DNA of 64,000 bases from Apodospora peruviana. Its lineage: Eukaryota > Ascomycota > Sordariomycetes > Sordariales > Lasiosphaeriaceae. Below, piece by piece: positions 24,525 through 36,785 of the stretch. Position 1 is the stretch's first letter. Every line of letters starts with the position of its first letter. The notes under the pieces are model-generated. The model saw only the letters and a list, made by a program, of their open reading frames with translations, did no database searches and had not been told where the DNA came from. The position numbers and the translations under genes are program-made. The stretch is from NCBI GenBank assembly GCA_033439685.1, contig JAUEDM010000005.1:4402001-4466000 (forward strand), written 5' to 3'.

Positions 24525-25020
24525 ATAGATCTTTGCCACCATATTGGTCTCTCTCGAATACAGATACCTACCTTAAGAACTTGACTCCACCTCTCCTCAT
24601 CATGGGTGATTGATTGATTACTGCAGTGAAGCTTGCCTTTTTGTCTCGTGCCTTTTCCGTATCGAACTGTGCACTAAAATTCACTTGTGTTAAATGTGGT
24701 AAGTAAGAGAGTGCGGCAGTGGCTCTTTCATTTTGTATTTACATACCTGGTAGTCATGAATAAAGCGATGCTCTCCTATGAGCATCTCTAATCCTCCTTA
24801 ACAGACTTCAAGTTCTTTGCCTACCAACAACAAAACCTGCCCTGTTGTTTGTGGCCGTGAAAACAAAGGGAACAGGTGACACCCGAGCGACCAAGTCGTC
24901 CAGATGGACCGATTTCAACATAAAAATAATATTTGAACTCTACTGACACTGACGAGCTATGGCGGATTTGACAGAACGCTACTGCACGGAGGTTACACAA
25001 TTCATTGATCCCATCATCAA
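24525..25020. terminator. convergent 3' intergenic region
   Basis: About 0.5 kb between the stops of the EthD and methyltransferase genes; no coding signal recognised. Confidence 0.45.
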
Positions 25021-26371
25021 TCAAGAACCACCAGCCTTCAGCTTAACAGTCAGCAAGCTCATGTTGCTTCCATCAGGCTGCTCGACATGACGCAGCTCCA
25101 GCCTGGGATCCGCCGACTTCAAGAGCGCCTCCCAGTCCTCGAGCCCACGCTCCTGCGCGTTGAAGACCTGGCGCATCGTCAAGTCCCTGGTACGAATGAC
25201 TCGCTCGCGGATAGAAGGCATCTTCCCGGACAGCGGCAGCACCGTGTCCATGATCAAGAGGGTCGATTCTTCCGCGGTGAGCGCGGGCACGATGTTTCTT
25301 AGAATAGTCTGGGCCTCGGCATCCGGCCAGTCGTGGATGATCATGCGCAGCAGGTAGACCGATGCGCCGATGGTCGGCTGGGGCTGGAAGAAGTCGTGCG
25401 ATTTGAAGCTGACGCGGGTTGCGGTCGTGCTCTGCTTGGAAGCGACCACGTCCAGGTCTTGGACTTGGAATTCTAGGTGAGGATAAGCTACCGCCAGAGC
25501 GAGGCTTCCGTGGCCTGTTGATCCACCAATCTGCGAATAATCCAATGTTAGCCTTTGTTGCGACAGAACTGATGTATGTGTATCTTACGTCGACGACCAA
25601 CGACCCATCGGCCAGACTCTTCCAATCAAACCCGTTGACGAGATGAGACAGATCCATGGCCTGTCCGTCCGTCACGCTCTTCATGTATCGCGAGAACTGG
25701 GCGGTTAGTTGCTCGTTCTGCGAGAGATGGTCGAAGAAGGGCAGGTCGTGCTTGAAGGCGACATTGTACGCCGTCTCCGTCTTCTGCGTGCTGCCGGGCC
25801 ACCTCTCGGTAGCCTCGACCATGGCAGCCGCCGTGGGGATGGAGGCTTCGAACATGTAGCCGGCCCAGTCGCGCATGGCGGGCGCGTGGAGAAACATGGC
25901 CGAGTTGGCCGTGTGGGCCACGAAGCCGGTCTCAGGCTCAACCAGGATGGCGCTCGTCATGGCCATGCGTGCCACGCTCTTCAACTGCGACTCGGGCACC
26001 TTTGCCGCGGCTGCCAGAGCGCTGTAGGTGGTTGTGCCGGTGAGCGGAACGTGCGAGAAGATGTCGAAGTGCAGCAACCATTGGAGGGAGAACATTGTGT
26101 GGTAGTTGGCTGTGATATTCGGCAGCAGCTCGCTGGGGCCAGAAACTAGGTTGAATAGCTTGAGGGCTGCTTCGGCGACGGCTACGCGGGCATTCTGAGT
26201 TGCCTTGTGCGCTGTCTTGGGGACAACGTATGTTGGGCCATCGGCTGCGAAGGAGGGTTGGGGAAGATGTTCGGCGTCAAGGAAGGCTTCAAGGTGTTTG
26301 GTGGAAGCAAAGACCTTCTCCGCAAGCTCGGAGAGTGCGCTCTGCGGTGTATGTGTTCCGAGAGAGCCCAT
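25021..26371 (-). CDS. aurJ: SAM-dependent O-methyltransferase, aurJ-like
   Basis: Class I plant-type O-methyltransferase, 430 aa, probably cytosolic. Exons 26371-25589 and 25530-25021, joined in phase 0. The N-terminal dimerisation region contains the winged-helix part LQWLLHFDIFSHVPLTG; the SAM-binding motif VVDIGGSTGHGSLALA is completed across the splice. The catalytic base lies in MIIHDWPDAEAQTIL. ATG at 26371 (MGSLGTHTPQS) is preferred over an upstream in-frame ATG at 26437, whose extension is a Lys/Glu-rich leader not expected in the family. By context it should methylate nor-rubrofusarin to rubrofusarin. It is divergent to the flavin monooxygenase and shares a 0.9 kb promoter with it. 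Confidence 0.92.
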
Positions 26372-27302
26372 TTTTTCTTCTTTTTCTTCTTTCCAAATTA
26401 AGTCAATGAGATAAGGTAAAGTAGCAATAATGTCCACGAATCAGTATTATTGAGATATTTGAACGACCCAAGTTAAACAAAAAGCCCGTTTCGAGACTGG
26501 AATGATAGCGTGATAGGTCGTGGGTGTGATGAGCCCATATCGTCAAAGAGATTTAGATAATTACGGTAATACACTGAGAAGATCCCGGTCGGACCAGACA
26601 GCAACGGGTTCAGCACCCAACTTGATAAAACCGGTATTCTCACGCCGATAAGGAGCGAAGGCCATGGTGACCGGACAAGGGGCTTGTTTTCAGACGGGTG
26701 TAAGACGGATTAGGCACTCCACTCCGTACCTTGGCCAATGGGCGAAGGACTCGGATCCTGGAATCCCGATGCCGATCATGTGGGTCCCGCAACCCCGTAG
26801 CCCCCGACCCCGACCACTCCACTTCGGCCCGAGCCGGGTGGGACCGTGGGGGTCCTCTAAGGGTCCCGCAGTCCCGACAGCGAGGTCAATGACAGCTGTC
26901 AATCCCACGCCTGCATTTGCCTTGTAGATATTCAGATGCATGTGAAATCCTGCATACCATATGCAGTGGCACCCGCACCACACGCGGACGCCCGGGGTCG
27001 GGATAAGCCGGAGCGGTCGTCAGAACTCGGGGCTGGTCAGGGGTTTCGGTTTGTTTTTGGTCAGGCAACTTCATCGGTGTCAGTGTCCCCGAGAACCGAT
27101 TCCAGCTTTCAACCAAAACCACCTTTGCAATGTATGTACCATGGCATGGCACCGGTTCAACTGACCGAGAGTAAGAGTTGTTTGTCCATGATAATGAGAA
27201 GAACAACTCTTACTCTCAAACATCTGTGTCGCAACTAATCTAGACAACCTGTTACCTCGTTCAATTTGGAGACCGTATCACTCTCCCTGTCTTTCTGCAA
27301 AT
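26372..27302. promoter_or_regulatory. divergent promoter, methyltransferase and monooxygenase
   Basis: 931 bp between two divergent cluster genes, with dense CCCGA/TCGGG words from 26755 to 27060 and the shared 14-bp word at 27023-27036. Confidence 0.5.
27023..27036 (+). promoter_or_regulatory. candidate cluster regulator site, copy 2
   Basis: GAACTCGGGGCTGG, identical to 23734-23747, about 270 bp upstream of the aurF-like start. Confidence 0.4.
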
Positions 27303-29079
27303 ATGCCCGCCCCAACTGTCGCCGTGGTCGGCCTCGGTTCGTGCACCCCCTTTCCCAATCCATCATGGATCTGGAGCTAACAAAGACGACAACATAGGAG
27401 CCCTCGGCCTCGTGGCACTGAAGAACCTACGAGAAGAGGGATTTGACGCCGTCGGCATCGAGAAGAATGACTACGTCGGTGGCTTGTGGCATTTCAAGCC
27501 AGACAGCGACAAGCTCACCGTCATGCGGTCAACTCTCTCCAACGGCTCAAAACAGCGGGGCTGTTTTACCGATTTCCCTCTGCCTGCAGATGCCCCGGAC
27601 TTTATCCCGGCCGCTGGCCTCGACCAGTACCTGCAGGACTACGCCAAGCATTTTGGGTTGATGGAGCACGCTCGTCTGCGCACCAGCTTCCACGGCGCCA
27701 AGTTTCACAAGGATGGCCAGAGGTGGGCCTTGTCCTTGTCCACGCCGGAGTCGCCCGAGCCGCACTGGGAATACTTTGACAAGGTCGTGTTCGCCATGGG
27801 CACTGATCAGACGCCTGTTACGCCGGATATTGAAGGTATCGAGAAGTTCAAGGGTTTTAAGCAGCACTCGATGGGTTTCAAGGAGTGAGTGTCAACTTTT
27901 TAACCCCTCGACCATGTTTTGTCTCCATCCGTCTAACATGTCTCGCGTAGCCCGACAGTGCTTGCCGGTAAGAGGGTCATGGTGGTTGGCTTCGGCAACA
28001 CCGCTGCCGATATGGCGACCGAACTAGCCCCCATTGCCGAACAAGTCTACCTATCGCATCGTCACGGTGCCATCATTGTGAGATACACCCTCCCCCACGT
28101 CCCATTTCTCCCGTAAGATCTAACCAACTTTCCCACGCAGCTCCCCCGGTGGGTGAACGGCAAGCCCGTCGACCATGTCCGAACGTACCGCAAATACGTC
28201 ATCCTGAACATGCTGAGCCGCTACGCGCCGAGCCTCTGGGAGAAGACCATGAACACCGTCATCACAGGCCTGGTCAACAAGACCTTCAACCTCAAGCCGG
28301 AGTGGGGCTTCCAGCCTGCGCCGTCCATCACCAACCAGCGCCCGCTCGTGAACGACGATCTCATCCCCTGCCTGGAAAAGGGCTCCATCATCAGCACGAC
28401 GGGCATCAAGCGCGTCATCGACGACAAGACGGTCGAGACGACCGACGGCAAGACGTACGAAGTCGACGCCCTTCTCTTCTGCACGGGGTTTACGGTTGAC
28501 TACAAGGCCGTCGGCCCCGACGCCGACCCGACGCGGGACACGACCGCCGCGTGGGAGAGCAACCCGAACTACACGGGCCGCTCGCTGCCGCGGCTGTACC
28601 AGAACATTTTTAGTCTTGAGCACCCGCACAGTCTAGCTTTCATTGGTCATTTGTCCTTCATGAATCCCGCTTTCTTCATGTTTGACTTGGCTACGATGGC
28701 GGTCGCGCAGCTGTGGAAGGGCGCGTCGAAGTTCCCGCCTCCCGCGGCGATGAGGAAGCAGGTTGACGACCAGCACGCGTGGATCCTGGAGCTGGCTAAA
28801 CGGGGTCCCGTTACTCCGTCCGTGGTCCGCGCCGACGACTGGATGGTCTGGGTCGAGAGCGTGATTGGTACTGGTTTGCCCGAGTATCTTGGCTACACGC
28901 TCAAGGGCTGGCAGCTGTGGCTCACCGATCGCAAGTTTTGCAACATGTTGATGGATGGGCTGCTGAGTCCTCATGCTTATCGCCTGTTTCCGGGCAAGAG
29001 GAAGGCTTGGCCTGGCGCGAGGGATGCCATTATTGCTATGAATGAGGATAGGGAGGCCAGGTTTGGTCCGATGGAGTAG
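27303..29079 (+). CDS. aurF: flavin monooxygenase, aurF-like
   Basis: FAD/NADPH monooxygenase of 528 aa. Exons 27303-27336, 27398-27884, 27951-28077 and 28141-29079. Splicing of the tiny first exon completes the Rossmann motif VVGLGALGLVALKNL. The FMO/Baeyer-Villiger fingerprint FxGxxxHxxxF is seen as FKGFKQHSMGF at about residue 170, followed by a second nucleotide site MVVGFGNTAADMA. LLFCTGFTVDY is the conserved C-terminal FATGY-type element. In aurofusarin biosynthesis the equivalent enzyme oxidises rubrofusarin before dimerisation; the same is inferred here from the neighbours. It is co-oriented away from the methyltransferase and converges on the laccase. Confidence 0.92.
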
Positions 29080-29476
29080 AGGCTCATTTTCCTTTGTTTG
29101 TTTATATCTGTCATGTATCGGGTTCAAGTTTGTTAGGCAGTCTTGTGAGATTGAAGACTAGGGATGTGAGGTATAATGAGAAACCAGGTAGATCCGAGTA
29201 ACTGGCAAGGTGCAAGTCTTCTCCGCGACTAGTATTGGTGACGGTCAAACTCTTGGACTCTTGGACCTTTGTAATACAGAAGAATGTGCATGATTATCTT
29301 CAATATTCTCTTTGTAGCAACATTTCGGCGGAGCATAGCTATGGTTTCGTCTACCGGTAGTCCCAGCTCACGCAACTCAAGTAAGCATGATCAGAACCGG
29401 AACAAACAAAGCAGAAACAAGACGGTGAAGATAGTCCATAAAGCTGCAATCTGATATCATAAACATACTACCACTT
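29080..29476. terminator. convergent 3' intergenic region
   Basis: 397 bp between the stops of the monooxygenase and laccase genes; no gene seen. Confidence 0.45.
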
Positions 29477-31710
29477 CTATGCTGCTACGTTCTCATCTCC
29501 AGACACCCAGCCCTGTAGCATAGAAATCAAACCCTTGATCATACCCTTCCAATGAGCAGCATCCCCCTTGTTCTCTCCCTGTTTCCCCACCCCGACAAAC
29601 GATGGGGATGGACCAGGCGCACATGCTCCAGGCGCGACAGTCCCAGCCGGCCCCCCATTACCAAGCAGCGAAAGCAGCGTCCCTGGTTTGAACCCGCGTT
29701 GGTCAGGCCCATATTCCTCCGGGATCTCAGGCCACGCATCAACACCATCCATAATCGCAACCGCCATGCCTCCAGCTAGATGCGTCTCGATATGGCAATG
29801 GAACAGCCACGGGCCCGGGTTGATGACCTGGTACCGCAGTACAATCCACGCCATACCATCAAACGAAGTAACGAACGTGTCCCTCCACTTCGGGGTGTCA
29901 AAATCAAAGCTGTCCGGCTCGGCCGCCACCGCCTCGTCGACGCTTGAGTAGTTCCAGATACCCATCCCAGAGCCGATCTGCCACGTCTTGCCGGTGTGCT
30001 TGTGCATCATGTGCGGGAATTCTTGAGGTTGGCCGGGCAGGGAACCGACCTGCACTACCAAATCGACCCAGCTTCCGTTCTTGGTGCGGATGACGACCTT
30101 TTCGTCGAGAGCGTCGGCCGAGTGCGGGTCGTATAATAGCGGCTCGTACGCGCTGTGGTCCTCGCCGTACATCCCGTGTCCGGTGATGGTGTATTTCCAC
30201 GCCGCGTTCCAGCGGTGCGTTTGGAGCACGTGCATCGCGTCGGCGTGGCGCGCGGGCGGGTTGGGCGGAAAAGGGGGAAGATGCTCCCTGTCGAGAGTCA
30301 CGACTGGCCGGCCGTAGGTGGCGTTTTGGCCGCCGTAGTCGATGAACGGCTTGGACTCTGACTTTGTGGGCTGTCCGTTCTTGTACCGGAGCGTGGCAAA
30401 TGCCGATATGACTTGTGTGAGGCCGTTGTCCGCCACGCGGATTGTGTAGTCCTTTGCTGGCTGGTTGAGAAGTTTGACCATGACTGCGTACCGTTCGCCG
30501 GCGTACATGTGGACGGTCTCGACGCGCTGTGGGACGATGTAGCTGCCGTCGACCTCGTATACCCACATCTCGTGCTCGTCGATGGAGAAGACGATGGTCT
30601 TGAAGGTGGCTGCGCCTATGAAGTTCAGGCTGATCCATTCGGTTTTCGTCTGGTCGACTTCTATGACTTCTTTGTCTCCCTCCGAGGGGACGCATCCCTC
30701 CTGCAGGTGAAGTGGGATCTGCTCTGGTTTCCCGGCGCGGAGGTAAGGTCCTTGTGTGGATTTCATGAAGGGAAAACACCTGATGAGTTACCATTAGTTG
30801 CATGATTTGGATTTCTGTGTTACGAGGGGAATAATAAAAGCACTTCTTACCCTTTGTCGTTGACCTGGCGAGGATACAGGCCGTATTTCATGTAGGTGCT
30901 GGTCAGGTTGATCAACTTGTCAACCCCGGGACAGAACAGACTGCCCTTTCCATTGACCAAGATGCTGTCCGAGCAGCTGAAACAGCCATCAGTCTTGATG
31001 CTTTTGATTATGAAGCAAGTCTGGATTTCCAAAACTTACAAAATAGCCATGCCAGAATTGTCTTCTGCTTCCATGTACTCCCAAGACTTGAACTGGGTCC
31101 AGTCCGATACCATGACAATTTTGGGATCGACAACGGCACGAGCCATAGCGTCAATGTCGGCTTGGCTATCACTGATAAGGTGCCATGGTGCCGGCGCATC
31201 CGTCTTGTGGCGTATGTAAATCGGACCGTAAAGCCCATCAAGCAGGGTGGTCCGCGAGTGCGAGTGGTACCAATGCGTCCCAGCCGGATACGCTTTGAAG
31301 CGGTAGACAAAGCTTTGCGCCGGCTCTATGGGCTTTTGCGTCAACCCCGGTGTCCCATCCGACCAAGGAGTATTGAGCATCCTTTTTGCAAAATGTTGTC
31401 AATTTTATGTTTCTAATGTGTGCCTTTGAGATTTGATCCTCACTCACTCTAGTCCATGCCAGTGAACTGTGGTGTTGAAGGGCATGATGTTGTGCACTGT
31501 GATTTCAACATCGTCGTCCTCGTCGCAGATGATTGTTGGTCCGGGAAACTGGCCGTTGATCCTGATCATCTCCCTTGCTTGCCCGTTTGGAGCTCCCGTC
31601 TCCCATGAGATGATCCATTCCTGTTTCACTAGACTAGCACCGACACCGACACTGGGCAAAACCGCTGTCAGTGCCAGGATGCATAATGGTAGACGCCACC
31701 TTGAAGTCAT
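29477..31710 (-). CDS. gip1: multicopper oxidase (laccase), gip1-like
   Basis: Secreted laccase of 677 aa. Exons 31710-31448, 31381-31040, 30976-30851 and 30779-29477; phases agree. A signal peptide (LCILALTAVLPSVGVGAS) is followed by three cupredoxin domains. Copper ligands: HWHGLE and WYHSHSR in domain 1, PHMMHKH and FHCHIETHLAGG in domain 3. The third site is written HxxHxH, without the usual Leu of the plant-like HLHG. The C-terminus has a Pro/Gly-rich linker and an extra helical tail beyond the last copper motif. In Fusarium the homologous enzyme couples rubrofusarin-derived monomers into the dimer outside the plasma membrane. It is divergent to the fasciclin gene. Confidence 0.93.
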
Positions 31711-32242
31711 GATTAAACTAGATGGGCCAAAATGTAGAGAAGAGTTTGGAACCAGATCTCAAGCCATTGAGAGAGATAAAGTGTGGTTGCTGAAAATGGA
31801 GAAAACATCTAGTAGCATCAATCGGATTGTTCCCTAGAGACATGCCACTTTTGCCCCCTTGTCATGTCATTGAGTGGTGTCTGTCTGGTAACTCCGAGTA
31901 CACCCCTGACATGTCGGCCTCGGGTCCCAATCCCGTCGCCCCGATTTGCTTGGCCCGATAGCCAAAACCCGACGTGATCCTTCCACAGCTGCATGCCGAC
32001 AACCGCCCTACCCGCTCGGTAAAGACGGTGCAGAGACGAGACGGTGAGATGGATGTCGTGTGCTGTTGGGTTCAGTTGTGCTGCATCGATTGACTTTATG
32101 GACTCGAGGATGCTGTTCACCCCCTACTGTAGTTGACAGTTACGCACTTTATCCAAATTAATTTCTGACCAAGTCCACGTCAACCATCTGAAAGTCAAAA
32201 TTCAACAGCAGCAGCAGCACGCATTGTCTTTTCAATCATCAG
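31711..32242. promoter_or_regulatory. divergent promoter, laccase and fasciclin genes
   Basis: 532 bp with CTCGGGTCCCAATCCCGTCGCCCCGA near 31919 and a CAGCAGCAGCAGCACGCA run near 32206 just before the fasciclin start. Confidence 0.45.
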
Positions 32243-33601
32243 ATGGCGGTCGTCGTGTCCAAGAGGAAACCCAATGTATTCAAGGCTCTACGCGCCCTAG
32301 CCGTACTAATTTCGGTGCCTTTGGTCGTCCAGTTCCTGGTCTTGAGATGGATCCGGACTTCCCCATCAGAAGACCAAACCTCCTCTCATCAGTCCATTGA
32401 ACCACAAGTGGCAACGTCGTCGAATCCGGAGACAAATGTGACGCTTTGGGATCTCTTGAGGGCAGATGCTCGCCTGTCCCGCTTCGCAGATGTGGTCGGA
32501 GAGCATCCAGACATTGTCAGGGGCCTGGCAGCACCGAAAGCAAAGCTCACCGTCTACGCGCCCACAAACGAGGCCTTCGACAAATTCTACTTCCCGCCCG
32601 ACCCGCCTCCATTCTTTGGTTTGTTCATCGCCGGATATCACATGGGACCTGGTGTTGTACCTGCTGATCGACTGGCTTCGGTGGGTACGGTCTCGTCCTT
32701 TGTCAACGGCGACATCTTTTTCGACTACAAGCAGCGCATCAGCGTCCAACAAAAACCGGATGGGACAACGACGTTCAACCACGAGGCCGACTACATCCCG
32801 CCGTCGTCGGACGGTGCAGCTCCTCTGGTCGCTGCCAACGGCCTTGTGCATCTCATAGGAGGTGTGCTCGGCCTGCCCAACTCGACCGCCCACGCTATCC
32901 GAACCTGTCCGCAGCTCTCGACGCTTGAAATGGCATTGAGACGGACCGAACTGGCGGAGCGGGTGTACAACACCAACGCACACATCTCCCAGACAGTCTT
33001 TGCTCCGACCAACGCAGCTTTTGACCGACTGGGGAAACCGGCCAAGCAGTTCCTGTTCACTCGCGCCGGGAGACCTTACTTGGACGCCATCTTGAGATTC
33101 CACGTCGTGGAAAACCGAACCATGTTTAGCGACATGTATTGGCCCCATGGTGGCGCCCCTTTGATCGACTTACACGCACTGGAGGAGAGTGAGAAGGAGG
33201 TCAGTGTTCCCTTCCCTTGGTGAATGCTAGGTACATGATGGCACAGTAGATGTACTGACTTGATGTTGTTTGTACCTCAGTTCAATCTCCCAACACTCCA
33301 GCCAAGTCAAAACATCACGGTCCAGAGTCGGAAAATGCACGGCGGGCAATGGAAGCTTCACGTATTCCTATGCGGTGATGATGACGGCGTTGATGTGTCG
33401 GTTCCAGACATCCTGACCATGGACGGAGTCGTACACCTGGTCGATTCACTCCTCTTACCGCCTGGCTCATCTAGCAAGCCGGAAGAGAAGTCTTGGCTCG
33501 GGAGATTGTTTCACGGGTTTTGGCAGGGAAGTGGAGAGAGCATCGAGTCGTTGATTGATAGGCTTGAGCCGTACATTCTTGACACCGAGGCCGCGTCCTG
33601 A
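32243..33601 (+). CDS. aurS: fasciclin-domain (FAS1) protein, aurS-like
   Basis: Membrane-anchored extracellular protein of 425 aa. Exons 32243-33199 and 33281-33601, phase 0, donor GTCAGT. A single hydrophobic segment near residues 15-34 (ALAVLISVPLVVQFLVLRW) acts as signal anchor. Two FAS1 repeats follow: the first has LTVYAPTNEAFDKF (H1 box) and GLVHLIGGVLGLP (H2 box), the second VFAPTNAAFDRLG and MDGVVHLVDSLLLPP. In the aurofusarin pathway the corresponding protein acts with the laccase and other oxidoreductases in a complex outside the membrane; this role is inferred. The divergent arrangement with the laccase matches that partnership. Confidence 0.92.
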
Positions 33602-36600
33602 GAAGAGATCATTACCTCTAGTCGATGACTTCATTCGCCAGTATCTGAAATGTTTTTTTAATTCTTTTGTTCCCTCTGAATAATATTGTACGGAATACCT
33701 CGCTTCATTCCACTATGCCGCCCTCGTGCAGCTGTGTGTCCCATTGAGTCTGTAACTGTCAATTGTGCTTTGGTGATGAGTAGGTAGGTACCTTAACCTC
33801 CCTCACTGATATGTAATATGTCTCTTGTTAGGAGTTGGTTCAAGACCACTCACTATGTGGCTGTACTGGTACCACACACTCTCCATGGGCTCATCGGCAT
33901 GTACCTTATATATGAAGCAGAGTCACCCGTCCAGATATCTTTGTTCTGTCAAACAATGAACCTGTATACTCATAGGAGACTCTTATATCAACACTTCTTC
34001 CTGAGCATGTCTTCCACCGCGATATTATTGAGTAGATAATAACTTGACTGGTAATTAGCCTGAGTCTGGTTCCGAAAGAAAATTCAACCAACTTCAATGA
34101 AATTGCGGCAAGGTCAGCGCGGGTTTCCCCAGAACTGTCTGGTGGGTATGTCGTACAAGCAAAGACCTGGAGCCAAGCCTTCCCACATCCACCCCGCAAG
34201 GCTTATATTATGACGAAGCCTTCATGCACCCGCCTTGGAACGTGCCGCCAAGCTCCCGGCCCGGCGGCCAGGAGCCACATCAACCATCGCCAAGAGTGCT
34301 TAGCCAAGGCAAATATGCTTAACCAGATCGCATTTCCAAGATCAAGATATTCAGGATCGGCAACATCTTGGCTAGGTACCTTGTTTTGATCCTTTAGCTA
34401 TCGAGCTTCTCTCAACTACACACCATCTCGACAATACAAGGCTAGCGACGACCATTAGCTAGTCATGTGCTTGCAATACTGTTCAAGACATCATGTAGTC
34501 TTAACCCCGGGTTTAAAGTTATCATATTATTAAGCCTTGTGTCTGTCCTTCCGGGTTTTAGCGTCAATTTAGTTACAAAGCCTCCTCCCCCTACCCACGC
34601 CCCAGGAAATTTATGGTTAAACCCTCTCTCCTCGGGTTTCACGGGCTGAAGATATCAAACGACATGAGATTTCGGTACGTCGGGGTTATGTTAACCCATC
34701 TCTGACGAAGAGATCCTACTGGCAGGCACACATTTCGGGGTTCGATTGACATGGAATCAACCCTCACGTTTATGGCGAAATCAGTGAGACAAATACTACC
34801 TACCCTACAGGTATGATTAAAGAGTTACACCGCAGTCTGCAAGCAGCGGTTCTTGTTCTACTTAGGTATTGAATGACAGCTGGTAAAAGCGGCCTGCGAT
34901 GATTCCAGTTAGTTACACTACAGTCTGTAGTGTATCGGTTATTTATTTATTGAATGCAGTGACACCTGGTGAGAACGGCTGGGGTTCTCGGTGTATAGTG
35001 AAGAGTTACACGACAGAAATGTTATTTACCTACTTGGTGAATGAATACCTTAGACAGGTGGGGAATGGGTGGGGGTTTGTGTGTCGGGTTTCTCCGGGGC
35101 AAATTGATTCGCTGCTAAACAACCGCGGCAACTGCTGCGGCAACTGCTACGCCACGGAGCCGCATAACAAGTTCAATTGCATGATTCAATGCGAGACGGA
35201 GACTTCCCGTTCCTCACACGTTTTGCTGGATGCTGGCTACTCTGGTCTTACACGTTTCCACCGGCATGCATCGGAATTACCAGACTTTGAAGGACTTTGG
35301 ACGGCTCGCATGCGGATCAGAGTAATAAATATCGTAAGAAACGGAGAGACCCGACCCACTCATGTACCTGCGTATGGTCATTTCAGTGCAACGGTACTTT
35401 AGTTGTTGTTTAGGATGCAGCCTGGGCCGGACGGAGTTTAGTCACCTCACTTGAACGTATGGTCTGATTCTGAAAGTTCCCGAGCTACATACCTGCGGCA
35501 GCTCCTTGCAGTGAGACTTCCCTCCTCCAGGATTCGGTACCCTGTGTTGCTGAGTAGGTAACCTAACTAAGGTAGGTAGGTAGGTAACTATGACTTGCGG
35601 AAACGAGCGTGACCTTGGACTCCCACTACGACTCTCCTGGTCCCAAGGGACCATTCACCCTGATCAAGTCTCTTTAAAAACCGTTCAGTCCACAATCTGA
35701 CAGCGGCGCAAGACCTTCCCGGATCTGGTGTAGAGGCTGGGCGCCGAGGTCGCAGTCGCCGCATAGCTGCAGGGAGCGTTGTATTCTAGAATCGCAATTG
35801 ATAATAAGCGAGGCACGAAGCTTATCTCATCTGATAGCTGCATCATTACAAAGATCCTCCGAGCCTTGGCGGCACTTCCCGCGTTCGGAGAAATATTCTA
35901 GCTTTGGGCAAAATGTCTCGGGTTGGAAATGGGTGCAGTATAAGTGCTAGCTTTTAATTCCGCAGCTGTGGCTTAAAACTGAGCTTAGCTAGAAGCTTGG
36001 TTTAAATTAAACTTGTAGTCGGAAAAGGCTTTGTCTTACCCACCTAGACTAGGTAGGGCGAGGGAGTTGTCACTGACTCATTTTGAATGACTGAAACGTA
36101 TAGACCGGTACCGACCTAGCAATTTTTTGATGGAGACTCTAAATACAACTGTATAATTCTGCTAGCAAGGTACATGGGTAAACTCCTACTGGACAAAAAG
36201 GATGCTAGTACACCTCAGTGCTACGACCCAAAATAGCAAGAGGATTATGCTAGGTACCTTAGTAAGGGGGGCTAACTTGGCCGTATCCAGTTAGGGTCGT
36301 CGGGTTTTCGTCATCTTGGGATGCCCAATCGGGTCTCGTACGTATCAATGGTCTTTGTCTTGTTGCTGTAGCTAAGAGGGTTGGGAAAGTCGTATGTTTA
36401 AGCTCGTGAGCTAGGTACCTTTAGGTTTGTAACAGCGCCGTTAAGGCGCGTCGCTAGACTGTACCTTAACTGAACCAACGAGCCTGTCAGCTGTTATCTT
36501 ATACCCTTTATGCATCTCGGTGGCCCTGTGGTTCGTCGGGTCATCAAGGCCGTGATATCCGTAACCCCGCTGCTTATAAGGTACATGCAAGCTTCACTAT

Positions 36601-36785
36601 CAGGTAGCTTCATATCTCTGACAGCTCGTTCTCCCGTGTTTATCTCTTGGCATAACAGTATCTTCTGTCATAAATATAAGACCATTCACGCGGCATTATT
36701 CATGGTTATTTTTAAAGATACCTGAGTTACCTAACCTGGGCCAGTCTTTTAGGACGCACAAGAAGGAGAGATCGAGAACAGGATT
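33602..36785. other. gene-free stretch inside the cluster
   Basis: About 3.2 kb splitting the cluster into two blocks. It has no recognised gene, several TAGGTAGG words (33781-33793, 35553-35586), a degenerate triplicated segment at 34821-35085 (separate entry), and locally AT-rich DNA with many TAGCTTAG-like words. It corresponds to the junction between two blocks that are ordered differently in Fusarium. Confidence 0.55.
34821..35085. repeat. degenerate direct repeat, three units of about 85-95 bp
   Basis: Units start near 34821, 34908 and 35001. Each opens with AGTTACACnnCAG followed by an ATTGAATG or GTGAATGA segment and a C/A-GGTGxGAA-like segment (CTGGTAAAAGCGG, CTGGTGAGAACGG, CAGGTGGGGAATGG). 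Similarity is clear by eye in short blocks but not alignable throughout. Confidence 0.4.

Noticed and set aside
32366..33148. 260-codon minus-strand frame
   Set aside because: Antisense shadow of the fasciclin gene, whose translation has clear FAS1 motifs.
34899..35402. 167-codon plus-strand frame
   Set aside because: It lies over the degenerate repeat; the translation is low in family-like features and lacks splice or promoter support.
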